From contig WHUX01000001.1 of NCBI GenBank assembly GCA_015179025.1, positions 744,001 through 808,000 of the forward strand: 64,000 nt of DNA. Direction: 5' to 3'. The notes below the pieces were generated by a model, which made no database searches, had not been told where the DNA came from, and saw only the letters and a list, made by a program, of their open reading frames with translations. Shown one piece after another: positions 11,966-23,855 of this stretch (positions within the stretch are counted from its first letter, which is position 1; each line of letters starts with the position of its first letter). Source of the stretch: Terfezia claveryi (Eukaryota; Ascomycota; Pezizomycetes; Pezizales; Pezizaceae). Position numbers and translations under genes: made by a program.

Positions 11966-13965
11966 ATGTTTAGGGCCTCCTCGTTACACTTCTTCCGACA
12001 AGCTGCGAGACATATTTTCAACGATCCACCGGGACCGCGACTGCATACTATTAGGTCATTCGCAGTTTATCTCGGGCCTACTGCTGCTCTTGCGTATTTT
12101 GCTTACAACACTCAAAGTCTTGAGGGCGCTGGGCTAGGGACACAATCTTCTCGTACAAGTATTTGGCCCTCATCGTGGCCTGTTCGGGCACAGTCAGAGA
12201 AGGTCAAGTCCCGAGAAATGTCCGCATCTACAAATCCTACTATACAAATAGCCCCTGGCCGGCCAGAGACTCTTACGAAGGAGGAGGAGGCCAAATTAAA
12301 GGAATTTTGGACTGTTGTGCTGAAAGTATTTGAGGTAGCAAATGCTAACGAGGCAGCCGTGACTGGGGCGATTGGGAGGGACGATAAGACGGTGCAGCAA
12401 GTCGCTGAAGATCTTTCCGCTACTACAATATCCGAGGACCCGAAAAAGAAGAAAGAGGAGAACAGGAAAAGCAAGATAGGTTCGTTACTCTACAGATCGA
12501 AGAAAGAGAAGGAACAGCAACCCACCTCGGCTCCGGTCCCCGCAGCTCTGGCTTCAAACCCAACTACGGTAGTAGTGAAGGTCGATGAAAAGGATGACAA
12601 GCATGGGCAAACAAAGGATTTCAAGGCGGCCGTAGCAACCCAGACACCGGCGGAGTTAAGAGAGGCATTCTGGAGTATGGTCAAAAGTGACAACCCCGAT
12701 GCACTACTACTACGGTTTCTCCGGGCTAGGAAATGGGACGTTGAAAAAGCCCTGGTCATGTTGGTGGCAACGATTCAGTGGAGATCCAATGAGATGAAGG
12801 TACGTAGAAGGGATGCTGTCTCATGACGATTAATCGTGAGTGTGAATATTTACACATCTCTGTTTAGGTCCATGAAGTGGTCTATAAGGGTGAAAGTGGG
12901 CCAGTTGCTGCAGGTGATAATGACTTCATGACCCAACTACGAATGGGCAAGAGCTTTTTGCATGGATGGGATAAAGCGGGTCGGCCAATCTGTCATGTAA
13001 GAGTCAGGCTCCACAAGGCCGGTGAACAGAGCGAGGAGAGTTTGGAACGGTACACCGTATACATCATGGAGACTGCGAGGCTGATGCTTAGTAGTCAGGT
13101 GGATACTGCTGTAAGGGCTCCATGTCTAGTCTCCTGCCTCCTACCTCATTGTTGTCGATTTAAGCTGATTTCCATAGGCTGTGTTGTTTGATATGACTGG
13201 ATTTTCCATGGCTAATATGGTTAGATACCCTTCGTGTGATATTTGGGTGGAATGCATGTGGAGGGATCCTCAACTGACACACATGGGTGATAGGATTATG
13301 CCCCAGTCAAATTCCTAATTAAGTGCTTCGAAGCGCACTATCCAGAGAGCCTAGGTGTCTGCCTGGTCCATAAGGCCCCATGGATCTTCCAAGGTGGGAA
13401 ACAGGTCAGAGTTGCCCACAGGCAGGTGATAGTCCTAACGTTTGATGTAGGAATCTGGAGTATAATCAAAGGCTGGCTTGACCCTGTTGTAGCCTCAAAA
13501 ATTCATTTCACCAAAACCAATGAAGATCTGGAGCAATTTATCCCAAAAGAGCACATCATTAAGGAGCTCGGAGGGCTGGAGGACTGGGAATATGTATTTC
13601 AAGAGCCAGTTGCTGGTGAGGACGCTACACTAGGAGATAAGGTGTCAATAGCAAAACTCCAAGCAGAGCGTGCCGAGACTGTCAAAAGGTACGAGGATTT
13701 GACTAGGGCGTGGGTAAATGTGCTTCCTGGGCGATCAGCGGGTGAAACCAAAAACGCACTGGAGGCTCTGAGTAGTTCAAAGATAAAGGCCGAAAGGTTG
13801 GACGTTGCCAAGTCTCTGAGGGAGGGATATTGGAAGATGGATAAATACGTTAGGGGAAGGACGTTTTATGATAGGACTGGAGTTATTGGTCCGGATGGGA
13901 TGATTGACTTTTATTCTTCAAAGAAAGCTACGGTGGGAAAGACGCTTGCAGCTGCAACATCATAG
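11966..13965 (+). CDS. CRAL-TRIO (Sec14-like) lipid-transfer domain protein
   Basis: Five exons: 11966-12799, 12868-13110, 13178-13219, 13294-13393 and 13451-13965. All introns are GT..AG and the last contains CTAAC; the product is 577 aa. The N-terminus (MFRASSLHFFRQAARHIF) is basic and amphipathic, followed by a hydrophobic stretch near residues 34-50, suggesting mitochondrial targeting or a membrane anchor. A Lys/Glu-rich linker leads to the CRAL-TRIO N-terminal helices at about residues 212-278 (LLLRFLRARKWDVEKAL). The lipid-binding fold follows: FLHGWDKAGRPICHVRVRLH, AVLFDMTGFSMANM, DYAPVKFLIKCFEAHYPESL, GVCLVHKAPWIFQG, IWSIIKGWLDPVVASKIHF and FIPKEHIIKELGG. Family knowledge: such proteins bind phosphatidylinositol or other lipids and exchange them between membranes. 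It resembles the Csr1/Sfh-type branch in having a C-terminal extension after the domain, but I cannot fix the orthologue. Confidence 0.88.
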
Positions 13966-15161
13966 CGTTCGTATTATTTGATAGTTGTCGATTGAAGCAG
14001 ATACCCAACCAAAACTAAGTCTCTACATGCATTAGCACGTGCGTAAAGAGCGTTTTCGGAGGCATGACATCCCCAGCTTTGGATGACATAGTCTGGTATA
14101 CAATATCAATAAAGTGGTAATCACTCACCTAGCTTAGGATGTATTGCTAAAGCAGATAGGGCTTCGGTTTTCATAAGTTCGTTTCGGGCAGATGGCTTAT
14201 CATCAAGTATCAACCAGGCCTTGGAGTATTACTCGCAAACATACTTTTGGGGTTAGGATGACTCAGTAAACTATTGCCCTTCAGAGTTCTGCATCCAGAA
14301 GATGAATTAATGATTCCGCAAGGCATAGCTAATAAGGACTCACTCAATGGGGAACCGATTTTGTATCGGGGGGGAGCTTGCATTATCTAGGCCTAGACAC
14401 TCATGCCTGGCCCGAGGCTGCATTATATTTTTTAAAGTTCAAATGCAGAAGTCTCAATATCACCTCGACTCATTGCTTATGGTAATAATTCAAACACCAT
14501 ATATCAGTGAAACCTAGGAGAAAGGATTATTGAACTGCCCCTACTGGAAAGTTAAACCATCAATTTCAAAGATATTATCAAACGGCAAAGTTAGTACCTA
14601 AGTTAATTGGTATGACAAGAGGGAACGGAACAACCGACAGATAATGGAATTACAAGGTTAATATAAAGTCATTTGGATCAGGTCATGCTTGGGCTCAGAT
14701 ATTGTGGCACCCAATATGGAGGACCGATTGGTATCGCCATGCATATACATGAACCCGCACCAACAGAGGTCCAGGCTCAGGCCCAATCTCCTGTGTGCTC
14801 TCACTGCAACAATCCAAGTCCCAGATTCCATGCGGAAGAAAAAGCTAATCCCAACAGCCACCGACAGTGCGGCCTCGACCGACCGTTGTGGACAAAGGAC
14901 AGCGAAGATGAGGATGCCTTTGAGGCAGTCGAAGTGTTACTTATATTCTAGATGAGTTAGAAACTTTCTCTACGTACATGCGGGATTCAGACAGTAATTC
15001 TTCCTACATCCTCTTCAAATCAAGACAACAGCATTTTTCCTTATTCACATTTCAGTTGGAGACAGAACCGTTCTTTCTACATCCCGGATTGAGTCAGAAG
15101 CTTGTATCCAGGTTGAGATGCCAATTTCCACCATGTACGTAGTTGCAATCTATCCAGGATT

Positions 15162-15373
15162 GACTGCTCAACGAGATGGACTGCTCAACGAGATGCGAGT
15201 GACTAGAGTATCTTAGGATTAAGTGTGCTAAATACCGGCCTCTCAGGTGCAGATCGCAGAGTGTTAGTCCGTAGGCACATGAGACAGAACACATCGTCTA
15301 CCAGCCCACCTGCAGCTAACCAACTCTCATGGGCTAGGCTATCTCGTTGAGCAGTCCATCTCGTTGGCCAGTC
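15162..15373. repeat. inverted repeat with tandem arms
   Basis: The left arm (15162-15195) contains two tandem copies of GACTGCTCAACGAGATG. The right arm (15341-15373) carries the reverse complement, also doubled and nearly identical. The loop is about 145 nt. It may be a small non-autonomous element, but no target duplication could be fixed. Confidence 0.6.
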
Positions 15374-15456
15374 AAATAATGCATACAAGTTTTTTTTAGC
15401 ACCATGCAACAATCACGTGCATCCCGCTTGAACCCCATGGCATACTATTACGACAT

Positions 15457-15503
15457 ACAATGTGCTAGTCTGGTTGGCACAACGACCTCTGAACAATATG
15501 CTA
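15457..15503 (+). repeat. micro-insertion, TAGTCTGG family
   Basis: ACAATGTGCTA (15457-15467) and ACAATATGCTA (15493-15503), an 11-nt direct repeat with one mismatch, flank a 25-nt insert. The insert begins GTCTGGTTGGCACAACGACC and ends TCTGA. Confidence 0.75.
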
Positions 15504-16359
15504 CCCCAGGTCCTTGTGACTCCAGGTCGAGAGTTCACGGGGTAACTCAGTATGAATCTGCTCTATTTTTAGGGCTTGCGTTGCTTGACCGCGGCACTCC
15601 CCGATTTCCCATGAACTCAGGTGTGGGAACAACACTTTCATTGGCGACTTCTGCAAGGCGCTTACAATTGGGTCAGGCAGCTAATGCAGCCCAGTTTTAC
15701 AGGTCCGTCAAGATCCTAATAGAGCTGTAATAGAACAATCCTTTACCGACATTGACGTGGGCGTTCCTCAATGCTTACAGCTGTTCAAATACGATGTTAA
15801 GGTCGACCTCAAAGTATCCTATCTGATAATTGCTGCCCTCTTTGCGGTTTCAACGTCCTAGCAATCTAACGTATCCATTCTCTCAAACGCAGGCAATGAG
15901 CTGCAAGCCAATACCGAATTTTTCCACTTCCGTGTATGTAGGAGGAACTTATTGAAGTGCCAGCCGTGGAAATTGGCCCTCATATTGTCAAAAACAATTG
16001 CAAGCAAAGGTGGATAGGAGTCTTCTTTCAATGCTCTTTCCCACCCGAGTTTCATTCAAACAGCGAAGCGCGAAGGCCCAGAATGTATGGGGAACGTCAA
16101 AGCACGTGGTAATATGTATGACAGCGGGAAGAGATGTATTCACTTCACCTGTAAGGCCGTCGAAGGTATGTAGATGTAGGAAGGCCGTTCGAGGATATGT
16201 ATGCAGGAAAGCCTGATGGTCGTATAAAGGAGCAACTGTGATAACTAAGGGTTGTCACCAATTTAAAAAACTGCTTAACCACCCTTGTTGCTTAACCTTA
16301 GTGTGGGGTACCCATGCAAATCGACAACGGCAACCAGCCAATCAGCAATCATATCATGG

Positions 16360-16425
16360 TTAAGCAACTTTAAGCAAGTTAAAGCACTCTGGAGTGCTTT
16401 AAACCTGCTTAAACTTGCTTAAGTT
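16360..16425. repeat. imperfect palindrome of TTAAGCA motifs
   Basis: Centred on GCACTCTGGAGTGC at about 16384-16397, with arms built from TTAAGCA/TGCTTAA units. The right arm has about 10 extra nt. More TGCTTAA copies lie just upstream (16270-16300). The RNA could form a long hairpin; the function is unknown. Confidence 0.6.
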
Positions 16426-16757
16426 GCTGAGTCATAAGGCAGTGAACGCAACTCCATGAACTCAACAGAGCAATCACCAACGACTTCACGGTGTTCTCTC
16501 TGAGTTCCCACCTCCATCTGGCCAACCAGCTCAATCCAGCCCACCATCCCCATCGGAAGAGCCAAGTACACGCCCCTCATCCAAGCGACCGATTGGTCAG
16601 ACGTCGGCGTCGGCGTCGGCGACAGAGGTTACAAAGCATGGGGATAAATCAGACGTAGTGATGGATGGAGGATAATCAAGAGAAGTTAGGTACGAGGGAA
16701 GCAATCTGCTCATAGACCTCTTGCTTGAACGGGGGGGGGCATGCTGGCTTCGTTTGG

Positions 16758-16830
16758 GGTATGCAGAATATGTATGCGGAATATGTATGCGGAATGAATA
16801 GGTATGCAGAATAGGTATGCGGAATAGGTA
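16758..16830. repeat. short tandem repeat GGTATGCRGAATA
   Basis: Five to six degenerate copies of a 13-17 nt unit (GGTATGCAGAATA / TGTATGCGGAATA) in a row. Confidence 0.7.
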
Positions 16831-18553
16831 CATATGCAGCATGCTAGAGTACGCAATGCTGGAATGGGTGTTGATTTGCCTCATGAGTCAGCAGTTAAAT
16901 AAAATGCAAATGGTTGTCGAAGAGTTTTTTAAATTGGTGACAACCCTTACTAGTTATTCGGTAGCGCTATCACATACATATGCAATGGGACACGTAGATC
17001 ATAAGCCATCGGCTGACGTGAATCATATCAATTTGAGCGCCAAGATCTATTTTCAATGGGTACAAAACTATATTTTGAATCTAGAAGTCATACAAGATAT
17101 TTTTTAGTGATGTCACAGAAGATCAGGTAGTGGATTATAAACTCGCTTTACTGGGCCAGGACGGTGCTGGAACACTTTCTGAGTTAATGGCTTTGGTTTA
17201 GGCCCATACCGAGTTGTAGGTTTGGACCGGTGGAGGAAGTCTGCCTCCAGAACTGCCTGGACATTTACAGCTATATTCAGGGACAGCACGTGTAGAGGCT
17301 TCCTTGGTGGCATTATGGATAATCACAGTACATTTCAATCATATAACAATGAGCACGGGCATGTCTCGTGAGATCCTGAAACCCGCATATGTCGTTCACA
17401 GCGCATAAGTATGTGATAGCGCTAGAGCTCGACGGTACCTGTCATATTTTGTAAACTTCAAATATATGACTAGGAGAGAAGCCTTTTCTAAGAAATCATG
17501 GGCCTGACAATAGTGGTTCACACACAAACTTAGGGATGAATTCTGAGTTGCGTGGAAGTTGGGTGATGTCTCTGGCCAATCAGCGCAAAGGCCAAGACAC
17601 CAAGGCTCTGCCAAGATGTTGCATAAACTGAGTTTTTATAATTGACCACCACTCTGTAATATCGCATTCTCTATACAAACCTTACCAAGATCACACCAAT
17701 TTCCAAATCCGAGCCATTTGTACTCCTCTTGAAGGGATATAAATCAATGCTAAAATTCCAGGTCAATTGCTTCCAGTTCTGAGTCAGATTAGTTGTCCCT
17801 AAATGACCAATTTTGGCTGTAATCCAAAACACCTTTGACGCGTCATGTTTTAACAAGAATATCTCTTAGGAAGCTCAACCCTGAAGGTAGAGAGTCCTTC
17901 GGCCTCGAAGTTTACAATTTCGTCATTGATGTGGCTATGCGTATGGGTATCCCACTTCGTTATGCCTGCATGCAGCAGCCCGAACATCACTGGCGAATAG
18001 CGTAAGAGTGGACCTAGCTGGTATCCCTGCCCCCAATCCTCTATCAAAAAGTGTGCAATATTTAGCGGTGCACAGCTAATTTCCCTTCAAACCTCACATC
18101 TACTACACTCATAAGGTACCAAGTACACCTTCGCCTGAAATACCTGCAACTTAATGGTTCTCTGAACCATACCTTCCTACTTATGAAAGGCAGCACCAAA
18201 CCCACTAAGGCGGCAATCAAGGCGTATACACCCTGGTGGACTTTACAGAACGCTCCAACCCTCTCTGCGCCTGCCCACTTTGACAGGAGTAGTCACTGAA
18301 GGGCTCTAAAACAACTTCTATAGAAATGCAAATACAATAACTAGTAGCTTCCATACAGCTCATATGGAAATTTAGGGAACAGGCCAAGTACAGGTCAGTG
18401 GGGTCAGGGCACATGGATGAGGGTGAGATTACAGACACATAAATAGGGGGCTATCTAGAGGAGCATTAGAGAAGTACATAGATAGACATATTCATGTTAC
18501 GTCAGAATTATGTGGCGTGCAGTGTGGGACTATGGTCTAGAACAAACGATATA

Positions 18554-19177
18554 CAGTAGTTATACTCTGGATATAAGAATATTTGATATAGGAATATACC
18601 TGATATAAGAATATCCCCCCGCCCCCATACAAAATAAGAATATATTTGATAGAAGAATATTATTTTTTCGTGGTTGTTTACTAAGGTATTCTTATTGCAA
18701 GAGTACCTGATTGGGTAATATATAAACAGCCTAGCCAGAATAGGAAGGCATATCGATAAGAAATACCCCGCACAACCAACAATGCTACACCGTAAGCACA
18801 CAACGCCGCCAAAAACAACACCGTGATACACAATACTACTACACCTACAATACCACCTCCGAACTCCCGAACTAATTCTATATGCCTGCTACTGGTGCAT
18901 TGAAACGTCAAGGGTGGACTGAAGAAGAACGCAAGGAGATATATGACTATGCAAATGCACATCCTGATCTCACATGGCGAGTTACCGCCTTCTTCACTTC
19001 ATCCGGGGCTGTTCCTGGTCCTCTTGTACCTAGTTCTTACTCTACCACACGTTAATTCTCTTATTTGATGTACACCCTTAGTAGTTACCCTGACATTTAA
19101 CATAAGAATATATTTGATATAAGAATATTACCTCCCCCCCCCCGGCCGGACGATATTCTTATATCGAGAGTATACTG
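18554..19177 (+). mobile_element. non-autonomous pogo-like DNA transposon
   Basis: The ends are related terminal inverted repeats: the right end read outward-in is CAGTATACTCTCGATATAAG, and the left end is a degenerate version with extra copies of the ATATAAGAATAT motif. Both ends are flanked by TA, as for Tc1/mariner-pogo elements. Near the right half, 18882-19055 encodes 57 aa starting MPATGALKRQGWTEEERKEI and reading on to HPDLTWRVTAFF, which looks like the N-terminal helix-turn-helix start of a pogo-type transposase cut short by a stop. A second copy in the opposite direction lies at 21490-23391. Confidence 0.7.
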
Positions 19178-21267
19178 TAGGGCTAAAAGCAATGGGTGAA
19201 CGGAATCAAATTAGTAACATATGTGTGCAGACAACAGGTATGTGTGAAACTATCCCAGGTCAATGACGTCGCCCTGTATTGTAAGGTGATGAGCGTGAGT
19301 AGGTTGTCGTCATGTAATGTTGTGTGGCTTGCGTGGGCAGTTATGCCCCATGGATCATGCACTAGGGCTCGTGAGTTGTAGGTAGTGAAGAGCCACTCAT
19401 GGCCTAGTTGAAAGGTGGAAACATATTGGGATAGAGATTGGAAGAGGATAGGCTAGTAGGTATTTGATATTAAAAAAGAAGTATAATGTCGGTAAATATA
19501 ACTTCTCTGTTTATTACTACTTGCTCTTCTTCAGAGACAATAGTGTCCAAGAGGGGAGGTTATACCAATCGGAGAGGTAATCCGGGGAAGAATTTTCGAG
19601 ACAGAGGCAAGGAATGAGGGTGAACTCAGCTTAGGGGAACGATGTCGACAGGCAGTACTGGAACCCCCAGTGGTGGACCTTCAACTAGATGAGAAATTGT
19701 CGGAAGAAGAGTTGGGGATTGAGAGTCATCGAGGCAGGCAAATGGTTGCGGCTCGACCGAGCAGATTCTCGTCATGAAAGACTCAAAAGCAGCAATTATG
19801 GCTAGAGACATATCCTGGACCCGACGGTCAACTGGGTGCAGATTCTGTGAGACGGTACCGGAAACAGAAAAGCATGTCGCCTGATCCTGTACTGCTGGGA
19901 ATGGATTGGGAGTTCGTGGAGGCGTGCCAGGAGCAGGCCCAACCAGACTAGGAGCAGGCGGAAGACAGGAGTGGTTGCGGTACCAACCAGACTAGGCAGT
20001 GCAACCGGACAGCTAACTTGGGTGGGCTAGTATACGCGTTGGCACTTCAGAATGGTGATAGTTAGGTGTAAGAATGAAGAAAAGAACGTACAGTAACTAT
20101 TCTAGACATGTACACTTATCTTACAGTGAGCGCAAGGTGTTAATGGATTTAATAGTAGATGCAACATACAAGCTGAAGATACTCTATGCTAGGAAACTGT
20201 GGAGCAACAATTGAAGCCAAGCGCAGTGAGTTAACCTTGTCAGGTTAGCTGTTCTGCCTGTAGAGCTGATTATTCCGTAGTGCCAATTCTATGGTTGCTC
20301 ACTAACGTCAACGCTGCACGTTTAGATACCCATATTTATATCAAAGTGAGGTATCTCAGCTCCTGTGTCTCCATCACTCTGGAAATTCAACCATTTAAGG
20401 CCTACAGTATCTACATTTCCTGGCTTCCAACTTCAAATTACAAACTGCCAGGGCGTATCAAGTAACAAAGAATGTTTCGCTTAGGTAGCCATCTCCTTCC
20501 ATCCCTTCTCCAAGAAATCGCTAACCTCAGCCAGGAAGGTTGCTCTATTCGTTAGGCAACAAGTACGATCTAACCTCTAGTTATGCGTGGTTCCCATGTT
20601 CCAAGTAACTACTCTTTACCAACTATTCGCTTTTACCTTGCTGAACACCCCGTTTCCTGGCCTCATCCCACATAAGAATCCCAAGACCAAAGGCCACGGG
20701 AAGAAAAAGTATTCTACAGCGATAGGGGTTGTTCCCAGAATGTCTTGAAAAAATGGGATGTAACAAACTATCCACAGCACAAGCTTGCCGTTCACTCAGA
20801 AGTAGTGGATACCTACAGAAGAAGACAGTACTCAATCATTGCTGGAAATATACGCAGATTCTATGTTATTCGATTGAATATGGGTGGTTGCTGGAATATA
20901 GTAAGATGGCGTGTTCGGACTACGAGGAGATTGAAAATTTGCCTTATACACTCAGTTAGCTGACATTATGACCACGCGTGTCACTTCTACTGAGGACAAT
21001 ATACATTACAACCAGATTGACAAAGTATACTGAGCCTTCTTCGTCAACAACCTGGCGAGGGATTTGCAAAGAATCTTATTTTTCTTCATTACTGCTGCTG
21101 TGATGGTAAGACAGGTGGTGGGAGTTATCGGCAGATGAATGCAACCGCTACGCTTATGCAACTAACAATTCAACATAGGTACGCTTATCCACTCTTCATG
21201 ATTCTTTCGAAGCCAGGTGCCCCTAGCGGACGGATAAGAATCCTTCACAAATAAACGGCCCAATGGG
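19178..21267. other. gene-less region with a possible LINE remnant
   Basis: No gene can be supported. Around 19790-19870 on the plus strand a frame reads ARDISWTRRSTGCRFCETVP then ETEKHVA and a stop. The Cys-x2-Cys...His layout resembles the C-terminal zinc region of non-LTR retrotransposon proteins, but the stretch is short and broken. A very small insertion site lies at 19929-19959. Confidence 0.35.
19929..19959 (-). repeat. shortest micro-insertion (11 nt) with 10-nt duplication
   Basis: AGGAGCAGGC at 19929-19938 and again at 19950-19959, exactly matching, flank CCAACCAGACT (19939-19949). The insert is the reverse complement of the family core AGTCTGGTTGG. A further copy of CCAACCAGACTAGG lies at about 19984-19997 without a clear duplication. 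Confidence 0.75.
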
Positions 21268-21489
21268 TCACAAACCAGTGATCAAACTAACAAAGAACAC
21301 CACCAGACTCGCGATAATGAGAATGAATTTGAGGATTTTCTTCTGTAGGGTTGTCAGGCCTTTCCGGGGTTGGGAGGATAATTTTGCAATGCGCCCAAAA
21401 ACAGTCTCGTCTGCTTTGCTAACACAAAGCCCGACTGCCGTTCCGGAGGCACAGTGGGTGCCTTGGATGGCTATGCACTTAGTTTCGTG
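21268..21489 (-). pseudogene. fragment of a P-type cation ATPase (E1-E2 domain)
   Basis: The minus-strand frame reads ETKCIAIQGTHCASGTAVGL, CVSKADETVFGRIAKLSSQ, PRKGLTTLQKKILKFILII and then a hydrophobic segment ending in a stop. This matches the end of the actuator domain and the start of the third membrane helix of fungal Na/K-like (type II) P-type ATPases (GTA-GxVxxxGDxTVFGRIAxL pattern). The phosphorylation site and all other domains are absent. On its upstream side it is fused in frame to the pogo-like sequence at about 21490, so it is a truncated, captured or rearranged piece and not a gene. Confidence 0.7.
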
Positions 21490-23391
21490 AAGAAGACGGT
21501 AACTCGCCATGTGAGATCAGGATGTGCATTTGCATAGTCATATATCTCCTTGCGTTCTTCTTCAGTCCACCCTTGACGTTTCAATGCACCAGTAGCAGGC
21601 ATATAAAATTAATTGAGTATCAGGCACTACGGAGAATTACAGGAGGATTCCATGGCAGTAACCACCAGACTCTAGGCCTGATCGCCAACATCGAGCCCTT
21701 GCAAGACAAGCTTGATGACATGCAATGATCGTGGGCAGCCAGAGCAATCAGAACAGGCGACAGACAGATAAGGGACTATATCCAAAGGGACACCTCATGG
21801 CACTACGGCAATGACCTGCATCGAGCAAGAACCCCTATCTCGAAAGCGTTTTTCTTGAGTGGAACAGATCTGGAGGAAATGTCCTGGGGGGATAGGGAGG
21901 ACACAATACCTTTTCCCATAATGTACGAGGAAATACTAGACCCGAAGTCCGAGAGGTCCAAACTCCTAGGCATCTGGGCAGCTAAAATAGGAACCATCCT
22001 GGAGGAAGGCTGGAGAGTCTGCTATACGGATGGCACAGGGCGGGGTGGGGAGGTCGCCAGTAGAGTCCACAGTGAGGATCGAAGAGGTGGTGACCCAGAA
22101 GATTATGGAGGATCAAGCCACGGTTGCTGACGGCGAACTTTACGCTATGTACTTGGCTCTACAAAAAGAAGATTCAGACATGCTGGCCATCTCAGGCAGC
22201 GGTCCAGGCAGTTCGAAACTTGAGTACAGGCTCACCCCCCAGGTCGCATTGAAGGGGATATCAAAGCACTTTTAGCCGGCAACGCACATAGAGACCTCAG
22301 GCTCTCATGGGTTAGAGGCCATTTAGGCATCGAAGGGAACGAGAAAGCCGACTGGACTGCCAACTTCCAATCCCACCTAGGCGCATTCGCAGGCAAGCCC
22401 CACACGGTAACAGAAGGGGGACTACGAGCGGCCTCCAAGGTATTACGGAAAAAGGCGAGAACGAGAGCGGGATACGGGGTCAGGAGGGTGGAGTGGGACC
22501 GGCATGCCTTATCAGCCTACACCTGGCTGCGGACGAACAGAAAAGCTGGCTACATCATATTGGCAAAGCGGAGTCAGCAGAGTGTGCATGCGGTCATCCC
22601 TCGGAGACAGGAGATCATATAGTATTCAATTGCCCACGCTTCGACCGCCCCCGGAGAGTCCTTTTAGGGGACAAGCGCCGATGGGAAGAGCTCGACAAAC
22701 CGGAATGGAGAAAGGAGGGGGAGGAATGTTATGAGGCCATGGAGGCCTTTTTCAGGTTGCTATATCAGGAGTTCACCTAGTTCTTGGTTTATAAGCGAGG
22801 AGATGCCGTTGCCGTCGGGAGCTGGAGACGGCGAGTTTATTAATTACATCTCTTGTTACTACAGCTCCACAGTACAGGAGGAGGAGCTCAGTCAGGCCCA
22901 CGGGTCATCGGCTCGTCCGTTAATGACAGCATTGAGCCTCATATCCCTTCATATTTGTATTTAGTTTTGCGTGGTTCTGGCAGATTAACTTGCCTTAGCC
23001 TTGAATCCACCCGGGCTCTGGGTGGCTCCTCATGGCCCCCCTAATGGGGCCGCATAGGAGTTACAAGTATTTAAAAAAAATATATATATATAATTAATTC
23101 GGGAGTTCGGAGGTGGTATTGTAGGTGTAGTAGGTAGTATTGTGTGTCACGGTGTTGTTTTTGGCGGCGTTGTGTGCTTACGGTGTAGCATTGTTGGTTG
23201 TGCATGGTATTTCTTATCGATATGCCTTCCTATTCTGGCTAGGCTGTTTATATATTACCCAATCAGGTACTCTTACAATAAGAATACCTTAGTAAACAAC
23301 CACGAAAAAATAAGAATATTCTTCTATCAAATATATTCTTATTTTGTATGGTGGCCGGGGGGGGGGATATTCTTATATCGAGAGTATACTG
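21490..23391 (-). mobile_element. second pogo-like element, split by a LINE insertion
   Basis: 21490-21606 is nearly identical to the reverse complement of 18878-19000 in the first copy, including the WTEEERKEIYDYANAHPDLT coding segment. 23100-23391 is the reverse complement of the first copy's left part, ending in the terminal repeat and a flanking TA. Between them lies the LINE at 21615-23091. The far terminus is not found; the element instead runs into the ATPase fragment. Confidence 0.75.
21615..23091 (+). mobile_element. 5'-truncated non-LTR retrotransposon (LINE with RNase H)
   Basis: It starts in the last part of a reverse transcriptase (YQALRRITGGFHGSNHQTLG, IANIEPLQDKLDDMQ), has an in-frame TGA at 21726 where a Trp is expected, and continues SWAARAIRTGDRQIRDYIQ. 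RNase H follows in shifting frames: VCYTDGTGR, TVADGELYAMYLALQ and GHLGIEGNEKAD. A zinc-binding C-terminus follows (CACGHPSETGDHIVFNCPRF). The 3' end carries GGTGGCTCCTCATGGCCCCC, a short GC-rich hairpin and a tail of A and TA repeats. AATTAATT at 21607-21614 and 23092-23099 marks a target-site duplication inside the pogo-like element. At least two frame changes and the stop make it inactive. Confidence 0.85.
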
Positions 23392-23855
23392 TAGTTAATG
23401 CATATCTGATACAGTATGTATGAGTATAAAAACCAGCCTTATCCAGAACTTCTAGGAGATTGGTAATCCTATAATCTGCAGTCAAAAACTGTGATCCTGA
23501 AGACCTTTATGTATTATAGAAGCCCTTACGAGATATTTCTAGGCCTTGTCAATGTAAAAGCTGTGTAGATTGGTTATATGAAAGTCCAGCATCACGATGG
23601 ACAGCTGCCTGACTTCAGGCTTCCACAAACTCCTTTTGCCGATGTTGGTGAATCAGATAAGTAAATGGATTGGGAACCATATCATGTGTATGTATATGCT
23701 TATTGTCTTGAATTGGAACCACAAGTACCCACTGTCGATCCGAACACCCGCGTTGAATTAAGTTGTAAGACACTGATACTGCCCACTTACACTCTTTTGC
23801 TTGACTATTAGTATGTACTCCGTAGGTAACATTACAATTGATTTATAGTGTTTAG

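Larger units (their letters stand above)
13966..18551. other. gene-poor region with small repeats
   Basis: Begins with the 3' UTR of the CRAL-TRIO gene (an AATAAA at about 14107). No gene can be supported; ORFs up to about 108 codons have no domain. It holds the inverted repeat at 15162-15373, a micro-insertion at 15457-15503, a hairpin at 16360-16425 and a small tandem repeat at 16758-16830, listed separately. Confidence 0.5.

Noticed and set aside
17113..17313. 66-codon ATG frame, basic and Pro-rich
   Set aside because: No domain, no neighbours, in a repeat-rich stretch; not enough to call a gene.
19500..19930. Second LINE copy
   Set aside because: Only one short Cys-rich stretch supports it and the frame is broken; kept as a low-confidence note and not as an element.
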